Assembly: GCA_019358855.1 (NCBI GenBank)
Contig: JAHHII010000017.1
Coordinates: 23,392 to 87,391 of the forward strand
DNA from: Timaviella obliquedivisa GSE-PSE-MK23-08B
Lineage (GTDB): Bacteria; Cyanobacteriota; Cyanobacteriia; Elainellales; Elainellaceae
Reading direction: 5' to 3'
Length of the DNA: 64,000 nt
The position numbers were made by a program, and so were the translations under genes. This document shows, piece after piece, positions 54,957 through 63,811 of the stretch. The notes beneath the pieces are model-generated. The model saw only the letters and a program-made list of their open reading frames with translations. It was not told the origin of the DNA and did not search any database. The stretch's first letter is position 1. Each line of letters begins with the position of its first letter.

Positions 54957-55710
54957 GTCTGCGCTAAAGAATCCTACTGTGCTACCACTCTATTCAGTAG
55001 AAGCAATCGCCACGAGTCCTGTTCTGATCGTTGCACCCCACCCAGATGATGAGTGCTTAGGATGTGGAGGAGCAATCGCGCTGCTGCGATCGCTAGGTTG
55101 TAACGTTCACATTCTTGTCATGAGTGATGGCACAATGTCTCACCCCAATTCTCAACAATATCCGGCGACAGCACTGCGATCGCTACGAGAACAAGAAACG
55201 CGCTCAGCAATGACAACTTTAGGAGTAGATATCAATCAGATTACCTTTTTAGGACTACCCGATAGCGCTGTTCCAATTTCAACAAAGGCAGAGTTTAGCG
55301 CTGTAGTATTAACGTGTCAGCGCTACCTGAAGGCGATCGCTCCGCAGACTGTTTTTTTACCTTGGAGACAAGACCCCCACGCAGATCACCGCGCTACTTG
55401 GCAAATACTGACCTCTGCTCTAATATCACCTTATCCTAGATTGATCGAATACCCAATTTGGGACTGGGACCTGACCCAGCGTGGAGATAGAGGAGATTTT
55501 AGTTCACTGAGAGCTTGGAGGCTAGATATTCAAGCCGTAAGAAAATTGAAGCAAGACGCAATCGCCACGTACCGTTCCCAAGTCACTGATTTAATTAGTG
55601 ATGATCCTCTAGGATTTCGACTCTCTGCTGAAATGTTGACCCACTTTAACCAACCCTGGGAACTGTACTTGGAAGAAGCATACACCGAAAAATCTATACC
55701 CGCGAAATAG
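54949..55710 (+). CDS. PIG-L family deacetylase
   Basis: 253 residues. The zinc site APHPDDECLGCGGAIALL (H31, D33, D34), then SLREQETRSAM and DPHADHRATW with the third metal His, are the LmbE/PIG-L signatures. Members remove acetyl groups from N-acetylglucosamine-type sugars. It overlaps the acyl-CoA dehydrogenase gene by 8 bp and is followed after 2 bp by a methyltransferase gene, so the three are co-translated. Together with a GT2 they could build and trim a modified aminosugar. Substrate unknown. Confidence 0.9.
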   Translation: MIESALKNPTVLPLYSVEAIATSPVLIVAPHPDDECLGCGGAIALLRSLGCNVHILVMSDGTMSHPNSQQYPATALRSLREQETRSAMTTLGVDINQITFLGLPDSAVPISTKAEFSAVVLTCQRYLKAIAPQTVFLPWRQDPHADHRATWQILTSALISPYPRLIEYPIWDWDLTQRGDRGDFSSLRAWRLDIQAVRKLKQDAIATYRSQVTDLISDDPLGFRLSAEMLTHFNQPWELYLEEAYTEKSIPAK

Positions 55711-55712
55711 CC

Positions 55713-56306
55713 ATGAACCCATCCCAACCGCAATCTTTACCCCCCAGCTACTTTGAAAAAATGTACAGGGAAAACCCTGACCCATGGCAGTTTGAAACCA
55801 GTGAATACGAAAGAAAAAAATATGCTACAACGATCGCCACTCTTCCTAAGTCTCGCTATCGTTCTGCCTTTGAAATTGGTGGCTCTATCGGTGTTCTGAC
55901 CGAAAAATTAGCCGATCGCTGTGATGCTTTATTATCTATCGATGTCTCTGAGACTGCTCAGGCAAAAGCAATTCAAAGGTGCCAAAACTTTCCCCAGGTT
56001 CGTTTTCAAATCATGCAAGTTCCTCAGCAATTTCCTGATGAATCATTTGACCTAATTTTAGTTTCAGAAGTGGGTTATTACTTATCATGGCAAGACTTAC
56101 ATCAAACTCAAACCCATATTCTTAATCATTTACAGGTAGGTGGAAATTTGCTTTTAATTCATTGGACTTTGTATGCAGAAGATTATCCTCTAAGTGGTGA
56201 TGACGTTCATGAGTCATTCCTAAATCTATCCCCTCAACCGTTGCAACATGTGGTTGGTCAGCGAGAAGAGCAATATAGATTAGATCTGTTTGAACGAGTT
56301 AGCTAA
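55713..56306 (+). CDS. NodS-like SAM methyltransferase
   Basis: 197 residues. YFEKMYRENPDPWQFETSEY is the usual NodS-family opening, SAFEIGGSIGVLTEKLADRC is the SAM-binding motif, and FDLILVSEVGYYLSWQDL and LNHLQVGGNLLLIHWT complete the fold. NodS N-methylates a freshly deacetylated glucosamine in rhizobial Nod-factor synthesis. Being directly downstream of a deacetylase gene, this enzyme may do a similar step. It ends 27 bp inside the convergent GT2 gene. Confidence 0.87.
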   Translation: MNPSQPQSLPPSYFEKMYRENPDPWQFETSEYERKKYATTIATLPKSRYRSAFEIGGSIGVLTEKLADRCDALLSIDVSETAQAKAIQRCQNFPQVRFQIMQVPQQFPDESFDLILVSEVGYYLSWQDLHQTQTHILNHLQVGGNLLLIHWTLYAEDYPLSGDDVHESFLNLSPQPLQHVVGQREEQYRLDLFERVS

Positions 56307-57596
56307 GTTATCTTTTGACGAGTAGGGCGCTAGGTTAGAAACACAAAATTTCGTAGGGTAGCTTGTCATTGCAAGTCTTAATTGCTGCTCTTGACGAAGA
56401 CGGTTAATTCTTAGGCGTAGGTCGGCGATCGCCCGTTTAATTTCGACGGGCTTCCAAGTCTTTTGCCAATTGCCCTCTTGCATCTGTTGCTGCTCAACTA
56501 ACATGAATAACTCAGCAAAGGAACCAGCTTTTACCATTGCCTGATTTAACCACAGAGCGTTAACTTGAAGCAAATTGGCGATCGCTCTGATCTCTTGAGC
56601 TTTGGGCGGAAAGCCATCTAGCGTGCATCTCCACAGACTGCGCAGATTTTTTCGTCCCCACCAACGAGTTTCCAAGGCAGCAGCAGATTCTACTAAGTAA
56701 GGCTGATGTTGCTGCCCCAAGTCGGTCCATTGACTCAACTGATTTGCCATTCCGTTATCCGTTCGTCCTTGCCGACGCATAGACGTAAACACTCGTACCT
56801 GTGAACTATGACAAAACCGAGCGCCAACTCGAACCAGAGCTTGATAAAACGCTACATCTTCAGGGGTACGAACTGATGGCATTCCTCCAGCGATCGCATA
56901 CATTTCGGCAGTGACCGCCAAACTTGCTCCGCCGTGCTGATGATGTCGGGGTAGACAGTCAAAGGGATCAGGATCAATGTAGGCTTCTAGCTCAACACTA
57001 AGATATCCGTAGCCAACTGCTCGTAGATAACAGGCACGAGTATGAGTATCTAGCAAAGCACGATCGTTACGATCGGTCAACAGTCTTCCAGAGACAGCAT
57101 CCGCACCTCTATGGATCTCCTCCAAGGTAGCAGCAATCCAGTTAGGTGCAACGCGAGTGTCGCCATCAGTCGAGGCAATTAAGCCGCGATTGTGCCCTAA
57201 TTGAACCAAACGATAATAGGCTTCATCCATTAAAAGTTGTCTAACCCGCCCAATGTAAGCCTGCGCATGGGGCAACTCTATTTCTACAACATGCAGCACA
57301 AATGTAGGGTATTGTTCGGCAAACCGACGGGCGATCGCAGCTGAATTATCCCTACAATTATTAGCCAAAACAATCACTTCATATGAATCTGGGTCTAATG
57401 GGCAACCCTGAAAATTCACTTGATGGACTAAAGCCAATAAGGTAGATTCTATAGTCTCCGCTTCGTCACGAACCGGGATAATGACGCAGATATTACACTG
57501 AGACAGAGGACGAACTTTCACAAGAGGTTGCACAGAGCGATCGCTCAGTAAGCATGGCAAACGTTCTGCCATTGCTGGCAAGCAATCACTTTCCAT
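56280..57596 (-). CDS. GT2 glycosyltransferase
   Basis: 438 residues. The catalytic half has NICVIIPVRDEAETIESTLL, then SYEVIVLANNCRDNSAAIAR and GLIASTDGDTRVAPNWIA, where D-G-D is the metal-binding site. HQHGGASLAVTAEMYAIAGG and RTPEDVAFYQALVRVG follow. A C-terminal helical part of about 130 residues has no membrane helix. It is encoded opposite and overlapping the methyltransferase gene; the dehydrogenase, deacetylase, methyltransferase and GT2 are often found together in other bacteria (from memory). Product unknown. Confidence 0.87.
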   Translation of the reverse strand: MESDCLPAMAERLPCLLSDRSVQPLVKVRPLSQCNICVIIPVRDEAETIESTLLALVHQVNFQGCPLDPDSYEVIVLANNCRDNSAAIARRFAEQYPTFVLHVVEIELPHAQAYIGRVRQLLMDEAYYRLVQLGHNRGLIASTDGDTRVAPNWIAATLEEIHRGADAVSGRLLTDRNDRALLDTHTRACYLRAVGYGYLSVELEAYIDPDPFDCLPRHHQHGGASLAVTAEMYAIAGGMPSVRTPEDVAFYQALVRVGARFCHSSQVRVFTSMRRQGRTDNGMANQLSQWTDLGQQHQPYLVESAAALETRWWGRKNLRSLWRCTLDGFPPKAQEIRAIANLLQVNALWLNQAMVKAGSFAELFMLVEQQQMQEGNWQKTWKPVEIKRAIADLRLRINRLRQEQQLRLAMTSYPTKFCVSNLAPYSSKDNLANSFKQI

Positions 57597-58252
57597 AAAG
57601 TCTCTTTCCTAAGTTAGGTAATTTTGCTAGATCTTAATCGCTCAATATTCTAATGAGGTAAATCCTACTACTACAAAATTACTGTCCTAACTGACTTCGT
57701 GAATCTATCTTTTGGACGATCAGACGCACAAAGTCGACTGTGGCAATCCTAAATAATAGACGGGCACCGCCAAGTATATTTGCTTACATTGACAAGATAG
57801 GTAGTGTTCTAGACGTGTGAAAATGAGGAAGAATCAAACAGATGATTTTTCGGCGTTGCTGCTCGAAGGTATGAATTTCATAGGGATCTCGCGGCGCAAT
57901 GCCCTAATGGAACTTAAAAATATTGATGTACACATCATAGCTACTGAAAATCATAGAGATTTAAGCCCTTATTAGCTGCACATAAGCTACTTGATAAAGC
58001 ACTCATTTACCTAGCTTTTTAGCTAAAGTCGCTGTTTCATCGAATTTGAACATTGCTGAATGAGAGTATGAATCTGCTCAAAGCCCCTTTCCTTCAGGAG
58101 AGGGGTTGGGGGAGAGGTCTATTCGCTGCGTTGCCAACTCAACCTAACCCCTAGCCCCTTCCCTAAAAGGGCAGGGGAACCGGATTTTCATACTACAATT
58201 CAGCAACGTCGGTTTTTATGCTGTAATTTAGCAACGCTTCCCCTCATGGGCA
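57597..58252. other. 656-bp gap with inverted-repeat element debris
   Basis: No gene. Contains a solo end-like fragment (57852-57876, CGGCGTTGCTGCTCGAAGGT) and the complete element at 58052-58208. The remainder shows no supportable feature. Confidence 0.5.
58052..58208. mobile_element. Inverted-repeat element, family 2
   Basis: Termini ATTGCTGAATGAGAGTATGA and the imperfect complement ending TACTACAATTCAGCAACG bound a 157-bp GC-richer fold-back with CCCCTTTCCTTCAGGAGAGG inside. A second terminus-like piece (TTTAGCAACGC) follows at about 58230. No coding capacity. Related ends occur at 43106, 57852 and 60550. Confidence 0.65.
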
Positions 58253-58738
58253 TTAGAGGTGTAAGTAGTTTTTGATCTGTTGGGCGATCGCTGATGGAGA
58301 TTGATCGATCTCAACCGCGATCGCATTGGGGGGTTCTTCTAACGCATCGAATTGAGTTCTTAATAGATTAGCTTTCATGTAATGTCCTTGGCGCTGCGTC
58401 AGGCGTTGTTCAATAAGTTCAAAAGAGCCTTTCAGATAAACAAATTTTACCTGCTCTGAGGGTTCACCCAAAACCTGACGATAGGCTGCTTTGAGAGCAG
58501 AACACGCAAGAATGAGATTGGCATTGGTCTGAAGTGCTTCATCAATTGCGCGTCGGAGTGCCTGAAGCCAGGGGCGGCGATCGTCGTCATTAAGCGAAAT
58601 ACCTTGACGCATTTTTTCAATGTTTGCATCAGAATGAAAATCATCTGCATCTTTGAACTTCCAATTCAGTTCTAATGCCAGACCTCTACCAATCGTCGTT
58701 TTTCCAGAGCCAGAGACTCCTATAAGCAGAATCACCAT
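58253..58738 (-). CDS. gntK: Gluconokinase (GntK-type)
   Basis: 161 residues. P-loop GVSGSGKT (7-14), KFKDADDFHSDANIEKMRQG (substrate and metal site typical of GntK) and LILACSALKAAYRQVL (the C-S-A-L-K block) identify a gluconate kinase forming 6-phosphogluconate for the pentose phosphate path. Length is normal for thermoresistant GntK. Standing alone on the minus strand, with no gluconate transporter or regulator nearby. Confidence 0.92.
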   Translation of the reverse strand: MVILLIGVSGSGKTTIGRGLALELNWKFKDADDFHSDANIEKMRQGISLNDDDRRPWLQALRRAIDEALQTNANLILACSALKAAYRQVLGEPSEQVKFVYLKGSFELIEQRLTQRQGHYMKANLLRTQFDALEEPPNAIAVEIDQSPSAIAQQIKNYLHL

Positions 58739-58866
58739 GACTTTTTACAACCTCTCAGAAATCGCTATTGGGGCGTGATCAAACAAAGCTTAAGCTCTCA
58801 GAGATAGGAGTTGAATCGACCCAATTATGTTTTATTCCTACTCATCTTAACCAGCGTAAAAGGTTG

Positions 58867-60384
58867 CTACAAGAACAACTCAACCACTGTAGGCTTAGTT
58901 ACTTTTCCCATGGCGTTGCGGGGTAATTCTTCAATAACTAGAATTCGAGTGGGCACTTTATAGACTGCCAATTGCTCTTTTGCCCAACTCCTGAAAGCTT
59001 CTAATGACAAACCTTGGGTTGCATATGATTCTTCTTTGCGCAACACGAGCGCCGCACAAACTCGCTCACCCCACTCTAGGTCAGGAACTCCAACCACAGC
59101 ACATTCCTGAATCAAAGGATGGGTTCGTAACACTTCCTCAATTTCTAGCGCTGAAACTTTGTACCCGCCTGTTTTAATAATATCTACGCTCATTCGACCT
59201 AAGATCCGATAGCGATCGCCCTCAATTACAGCAAAGTCTCCGGTACGAAACCAGCCGTCATCGAAAGCTTTTGAAGTGGCTTCTGGGTTTTGCCAATATT
59301 CTAAAAATACTCCAGCGCCTTTGACTTGAATTTCTCCCGGTGTTCCAGGTGACACGATTCCCATCTCATCGACTAATCTCACATGCACTTGAGGCAGAGG
59401 CTTGCCCACTGAGCCTGCCCCTCTCTGACCGTGTAAAGGATTGGAAAGCGCCATTCCAATTTCAGTCATTCCATATCGCTCTAATAAGAAGTGACCGCTG
59501 ATACTATGCCATTTTTCTAAAACTTGAACGGGTAACGCCGCCGATCCAGAAACCATCAGACGCATTTTGGCACACCCAGCGATTCTGCGCTGCTGGCGAT
59601 CGCGCATCTTTTCATCATCCAAAGGATGACTAGCAGCATCCCAGGCAGCAATCAACTTTGCATAAATCGTTGGAACTGCCATAAATAGAGTCAAGTCACC
59701 CTCACTGATGCGGCTCCAAACTGCTTCAGCATCAAACTTAGGAACCATGTGGCACTCTGCTCCCACCCATAGGGCGCAGGTCAACACGTTGATAATTCCA
59801 TGAATATGATGCAACGGCAGAACATGCAAAATGCGATCATCAGCCACCCATTCCCAGGCAGTGACCAAGCTCGTCACCTGCGCTTGAATGTTATCGTGGG
59901 TGATGACTACGCCTTTCGGTTTGCCCGTTGTCCCGCTGGTGTAAAGAATTAATGCCCGTCTGGTGGTCGCGATCGCGGGGAGAATGGCAGGGGTTGGGAG
60001 CGGATCTGATGTCAAAATTAAGCGCAAGTGGTGGGCTTCAGCGATCGGACGGAGGATTGTTTCAAAACTAGGATGCGCCACAATAACTGATGCGCTGCAA
60101 TGGGTAATGACGTACTCTAATTCAGGGCGTGGGTGAACCTGGCACAACGGTACCGCAATGCCGCCAGCCCGCCAAATTCCCCATTGAGTAGCAACATACT
60201 GAAACCCAGAGGGAATGAGAAAGGCAATGCGCTGTTCTTCTAAGTCTTCTGCACTATTGAGCAACCGGGTCGCAATTTGCCCAGACACATGAAGTAAATC
60301 CTGGTAGCTAAATGCTCCTTCAGTAGCAACGATCGCTGTTCTCTCGTGATGCTTTTGAGCCTGGGTAATCAGTGGAAGATTCAC
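58867..60384 (-). CDS. AMP-dependent acyl-CoA synthetase (malonyl-CoA synthetase-like)
   Basis: 505 residues. AMP-binding motifs: P-loop-like LYTSGTTGKPKGVVITHDN (about residue 147), ERYGMTEIGMALSNP, WFRTGDFAVIEGDRYRILGR and the C-terminal catalytic Lys in LPRNAMGKVTK. The motif set is complete, so it should adenylate a carboxylic acid and transfer it to CoA. RYGMTEIGM with compact length recalls malonyl-CoA/methylmalonyl-CoA synthetases (MatB), but the substrate pocket cannot be read confidently. Convergent neighbour is the gluconokinase gene in the same direction, 128 bp downstream; no obvious pathway. Confidence 0.85.
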   Translation of the reverse strand: MNLPLITQAQKHHERTAIVATEGAFSYQDLLHVSGQIATRLLNSAEDLEEQRIAFLIPSGFQYVATQWGIWRAGGIAVPLCQVHPRPELEYVITHCSASVIVAHPSFETILRPIAEAHHLRLILTSDPLPTPAILPAIATTRRALILYTSGTTGKPKGVVITHDNIQAQVTSLVTAWEWVADDRILHVLPLHHIHGIINVLTCALWVGAECHMVPKFDAEAVWSRISEGDLTLFMAVPTIYAKLIAAWDAASHPLDDEKMRDRQQRRIAGCAKMRLMVSGSAALPVQVLEKWHSISGHFLLERYGMTEIGMALSNPLHGQRGAGSVGKPLPQVHVRLVDEMGIVSPGTPGEIQVKGAGVFLEYWQNPEATSKAFDDGWFRTGDFAVIEGDRYRILGRMSVDIIKTGGYKVSALEIEEVLRTHPLIQECAVVGVPDLEWGERVCAALVLRKEESYATQGLSLEAFRSWAKEQLAVYKVPTRILVIEELPRNAMGKVTKPTVVELFL

Positions 60385-60739
60385 GCTTCTATCCCAAGTG
60401 AGGGTTGATGGAGGGCGGTATATATTGCATTGAAAGCATATAGCAATCTTCAGCAGAATGTTAGTCCACTTGCAGAATTTTGTAAAACAGACAGGAGCTT
60501 GAGTTCATTAAAGTAAAGATGCTTCATCCATAAACCACGGTAGATTAGTGGCGTTGCTGAATTCAAGTATGAATCGGTGGGTAGCGACTTTCTGGAACGC
60601 CCCTTAAATTCCCCACACGTGAGGGACTTTGAAGGTTCGGGAGTCCTCCAGAATGGGGGGTTGGGGGGCGAATTCATACCATCATTCAGCAACGCCGATT
60701 AGTTTCATTACCTCTCCATTACCCTCTCTTACGAAAACT
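60385..60739. other. Divergent gap holding an inverted-repeat element
   Basis: 355 bp between the synthetase and the CNB-AAA-polyferredoxin gene. Most of its right half is the element at 60550-60696. No gene seen. Confidence 0.5.
60550..60696. mobile_element. Inverted-repeat element, family 2 ends with shared interior
   Basis: Perfect 13-bp termini GGCGTTGCTGAAT and ATTCAGCAACGCC, extended by GTATGAAT-like sequence. The interior has GGGACTTTGAAGG and CCAGAATGGGGGGTTGGGGG, the same module as in the family 1 elements. GATTAG stands on both sides (60543-60548 and 60697-60702), a possible target duplication. It ends 43 bp before the downstream start codon and may influence that promoter. Confidence 0.7.
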
Positions 60740-63262
60740 ATGGATATCTCAGTTAGAAAAGATTGGTTACAAAGCCATACCCTGCTGGGAACGATCGCCC
60801 CCGCCGCACTCAGCGCGATCGCCACCCACTTGCAAGAAACCCATATCTCTGCCAATCGCCGCCTTGTTCTTGAAGACACCGTTCCTGACGCGCTATACAT
60901 TCTTTATAGCGGACATGTTGAAAGCTACCGGACTAGTCCCAACAGTATGGCGAGAGCCGTTGGAATGCTGCCGGGTTCGGTTCTCTATCTCAAGGAACTT
61001 CTACTAAATCAAACCGCTGATGAAACTAGCATTACCTTAGATGATTGTGTTCTTTGGCAAGTTTCGCGCGACGAGTTTTTAGCCATCGCCCAGCAGCATC
61101 CTGAAATTGCTCAAGCCCTTTCAAAACAGCTAGCCACTGATTTGCAACGCGCCGAATCAGAATTAGCTTATGAGCGCGATCGCTCAGCGGCTTTGCGTCC
61201 CTATGTTGTTCCTAAGGTAAGACGGGGCATTGTCGGTTCTAGCCGCTACGCCGTGCGCTTGAGGCAAGATATCAAAAAGGCAACTCAAGAAACAGGCGCT
61301 GTTTTAATATTGGGAGAACCTGGTCTGAACAAAGACAATATTGCCGCATTAATTCATTTTGGGTCGCGCGATCGCAAAGAACCTTTAATCAAGGTTAATT
61401 GCAGTACGCTCCAAGCCAATGGAGTAGAACTCTTTGGGCGCGGCACTAAGCCAGGGCTGCTGGAATGGATTGGGCACGGCACCGTAATGCTCAACAATTT
61501 AGAAGATCTACCTACCGAACTTCTAGACAAACTTAAACAGTTATTAAACACGGGCGAATATACTCCTGTATCGCGAGAAGACACAGAGTCCCTGCCCAAA
61601 CAGACCGAAGCTCGGATCATGATGATTGCAGAAAAAGTCATTCCTCAGATCTCTCAGTGCAAGCTGATTAAGCACAGTATTAAGGTGCCGCCGCTGCGAG
61701 TTCGGAAGGCAGATATCAAAGCTCAGGTTGAATATTACCTGGGGTTGCTCTGTCGATCGCGTGGTTTAAGTCAACCTAAGGTCACCCCAGAAGCATTGAG
61801 GCGACTGCAAGGCTACGATTTTCCGGGCAATTTAACCGAGTTAGATAATTTGCTGGCGCGGGCTTTGGTGCAGGCAGGAGGAGCAACTGAATTAACAGAA
61901 GAAGTCTTCTGGGCGGCGGGTGGCAAAGAACGACGGTTTCGAGTAAATTTGCTTAACGCTTACCCGTGGCTGCGGCGCTTCTTGCGCAGTGAGTGGTATC
62001 CCGATCGCATTAACTATGGCTTGACGCTGGTGGGCTTTGCGCTAGCCGTGGCAATTTTGCTCTTTGGCCCTCAAAGCCGCGATCGCAATTTTGTGTTGAA
62101 TCTTTTTTGGGATTGGTGGTGGCTAGGAAGTTTGTTGATCTTTCCATTTTTGGGACGCATTTGGTGTGCCTTTTGTCCGTTCATGATTTATGGCGAACTG
62201 GTGCAGAAACTGTCGCTCAAGTGGTTTCCTCGACAGTTGCGATCGTGGCCGCGCCAGGAAGCCGAGCGGATTGGTGGCTGGTTCTTATTTGGGTTATTTG
62301 CCTTAATTTTGCTTTGGGAAGAGCTATGGGATTTAGAAAATACGGCATATTTATCAGGCTGTTTACTCCTCCTCATTACGGCAGGCGCAGTAATATTTTC
62401 GCTTTTGTTTGAACGGCGATTTTGGTGTCGCTACCTCTGCCCCATTGGTGGCATGAACGGGATGTTTGCCAAACTCTCAATGATTGAACTACGGGCACAG
62501 CAAGGAATTTGTTCGGCAACCTGCACTACTTACCAATGCTATAAAGGCGGTTCGCAAAAGGGCGAGGGTCAAGAAACGGGCGGTTGCCCTATCTATTCTC
62601 ATCCAGCACAGCTACAAGACAATAAAGATTGTGTTCTGTGCATGACCTGCTTAAAAGCTTGTCCCCACCGATCAGTAGAATTAAATTTGCGTCCGCCTGG
62701 AATTGAACTCTGGACAACTCATAAAGCAAATTATCCTGAAGTTGCGTTGTTGTTTCTACTATTTGGCGCTACGTTTTTGCACAGATTGCCCGAGATTGAA
62801 CAACAGTTAGGCTTGAATTTGCATTTAGAGAATTTTGGCAGTCACACGTTAGTTTCGATCGCAGCCTTATTAGTGCCCATTGCGATCGCCCTTCCCACAC
62901 ATTTTTTAATTCGATTACTGAGCAGTAAACATCGCCCCTTCGTAGAATTAGCATACGGATATTTGCCCCTGGCGATGGGCGGATTGTTGGCTCACTTTCT
63001 CCGGTTGGGGCTTTCTGAAGGCGGTCAGATTATTCCAGTCACCTTTGCAACCTTTGGGCTAGCAACAGCCAACCTTCCCCTCTGGATTGCTCATCCTGCG
63101 GTAGTTGCATTTCTACAGACCGTTGCGTTATTTTCATCGGTTTTAGCCAGCGTAGTGTTAACTCAAAAAATTGCTCGTCAACCGTTCTTGAAGCTGTTAC
63201 CCCAGCATTTTGCGGGCGTGGCGATCGCTCTTTTGATGGGCAGCATAATTGTGGGATGGTAA
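60740..63262 (+). CDS. Fusion of cyclic-nucleotide-binding, degenerate sigma-54-type AAA and membrane polyferredoxin domains
   Basis: 840 residues from ATG 60740. The frame is open to 60629, but that part lies in the repeat element. Domains: CNB fold 15-130; AAA 165-395 with the sigma-54-activator layout but altered key residues (GEPGLNKD in place of GxxGTGKE, MLNNLEDLP in place of LDEI-ELP, GAFTGA loop missing, PLRVRKADI kept); then a NosR/NapH-like membrane part with CAFCP (476-480), CRYLCP (563-568), C591/C595/C600 and CVLCMTCLKACP (631-642), and four more helices. It looks like a ligand-responsive membrane electron-transfer protein. ATPase activity is unlikely. Confidence 0.8.
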   Translation: MDISVRKDWLQSHTLLGTIAPAALSAIATHLQETHISANRRLVLEDTVPDALYILYSGHVESYRTSPNSMARAVGMLPGSVLYLKELLLNQTADETSITLDDCVLWQVSRDEFLAIAQQHPEIAQALSKQLATDLQRAESELAYERDRSAALRPYVVPKVRRGIVGSSRYAVRLRQDIKKATQETGAVLILGEPGLNKDNIAALIHFGSRDRKEPLIKVNCSTLQANGVELFGRGTKPGLLEWIGHGTVMLNNLEDLPTELLDKLKQLLNTGEYTPVSREDTESLPKQTEARIMMIAEKVIPQISQCKLIKHSIKVPPLRVRKADIKAQVEYYLGLLCRSRGLSQPKVTPEALRRLQGYDFPGNLTELDNLLARALVQAGGATELTEEVFWAAGGKERRFRVNLLNAYPWLRRFLRSEWYPDRINYGLTLVGFALAVAILLFGPQSRDRNFVLNLFWDWWWLGSLLIFPFLGRIWCAFCPFMIYGELVQKLSLKWFPRQLRSWPRQEAERIGGWFLFGLFALILLWEELWDLENTAYLSGCLLLLITAGAVIFSLLFERRFWCRYLCPIGGMNGMFAKLSMIELRAQQGICSATCTTYQCYKGGSQKGEGQETGGCPIYSHPAQLQDNKDCVLCMTCLKACPHRSVELNLRPPGIELWTTHKANYPEVALLFLLFGATFLHRLPEIEQQLGLNLHLENFGSHTLVSIAALLVPIAIALPTHFLIRLLSSKHRPFVELAYGYLPLAMGGLLAHFLRLGLSEGGQIIPVTFATFGLATANLPLWIAHPAVVAFLQTVALFSSVLASVVLTQKIARQPFLKLLPQHFAGVAIALLMGSIIVGW

Positions 63263-63294
63263 ATTTCTGCAACGGAACAGATCAGGGTTGCTAA

Positions 63295-63444
63295 GAGGAT
63301 GTCTGAGAAGTATCAAGGATTCTTACACTCGCCCCCCAACCCCCCATTCTGGGGGACTTCCGCACCACTCCTCCTTCAAAGTCCCCCAGAATGGGGGATT
63401 TAGGGGACGGATCGGATAACAATCTAGACTTCTCAGATATCCTC
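63295..63444. mobile_element. MITE-like element, family 1, copy B (inverted)
   Basis: 150 bp in opposite orientation to copy A. Ends GAGGATGTCTGAGAAGT and its complement with one mismatch (AGATAT for AGACAT). TAA on each side equals the TTA of copy A in the other orientation. The interior has two CCCCCATTCTGGGGGACTT-type arms. No transposase. Lies 32 bp after a stop codon. Confidence 0.85.
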
Positions 63445-63489
63445 TAAGTGTAATGAGGGAATCCCATCTTTGCAGCCCTCATCCCCATA

Positions 63490-63651
63490 AGGGAGTTGCA
63501 TGAAAATAAAACATCAGTGAATCAGTAAGATGCATTAACTTTTCAGCCCCCTAAGTCCCCCCATTTTGGGGCAGGACTTCCAAACCTTTCAAAGTCCCCC
63601 AATTTGGGGGATTTAGGGGCAGGTTAGGGCGTTATTTAATTGCAACTCCCT
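63490..63651. mobile_element. MITE-like element, family 3
   Basis: Perfect 11-bp termini AGGGAGTTGCA and TGCAACTCCCT, then AT-rich subterminal sequence (AAAATAAA / TTATTTAA). The interior has CAGCCCCCTAAGTCCCCCCA and TCAAAGTCCCCCAATTTGGG, the same module as in families 1 and 2. Confidence 0.7.
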
Positions 63652-63811
63652 AAAAGCAGAAAGGGGGTCGGAGCAGAGTCCTTATTTGAGTTTGAGTTTG
63701 GGGGGACGATCGAAATTCTGATGTTTTATCAGACACAATCACAGATACAGGTGATGTTCAAACACTTGCTACTGCCACAACTTTTCTAAGATCGCCCATT
63801 CCTGATCCAAC

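Noticed and set aside
53808..57596. Complete Nod-factor pathway
   Set aside because: No NodC-type chitin synthase or NodA acyltransferase is seen; only the deacetylase/methyltransferase logic is similar.
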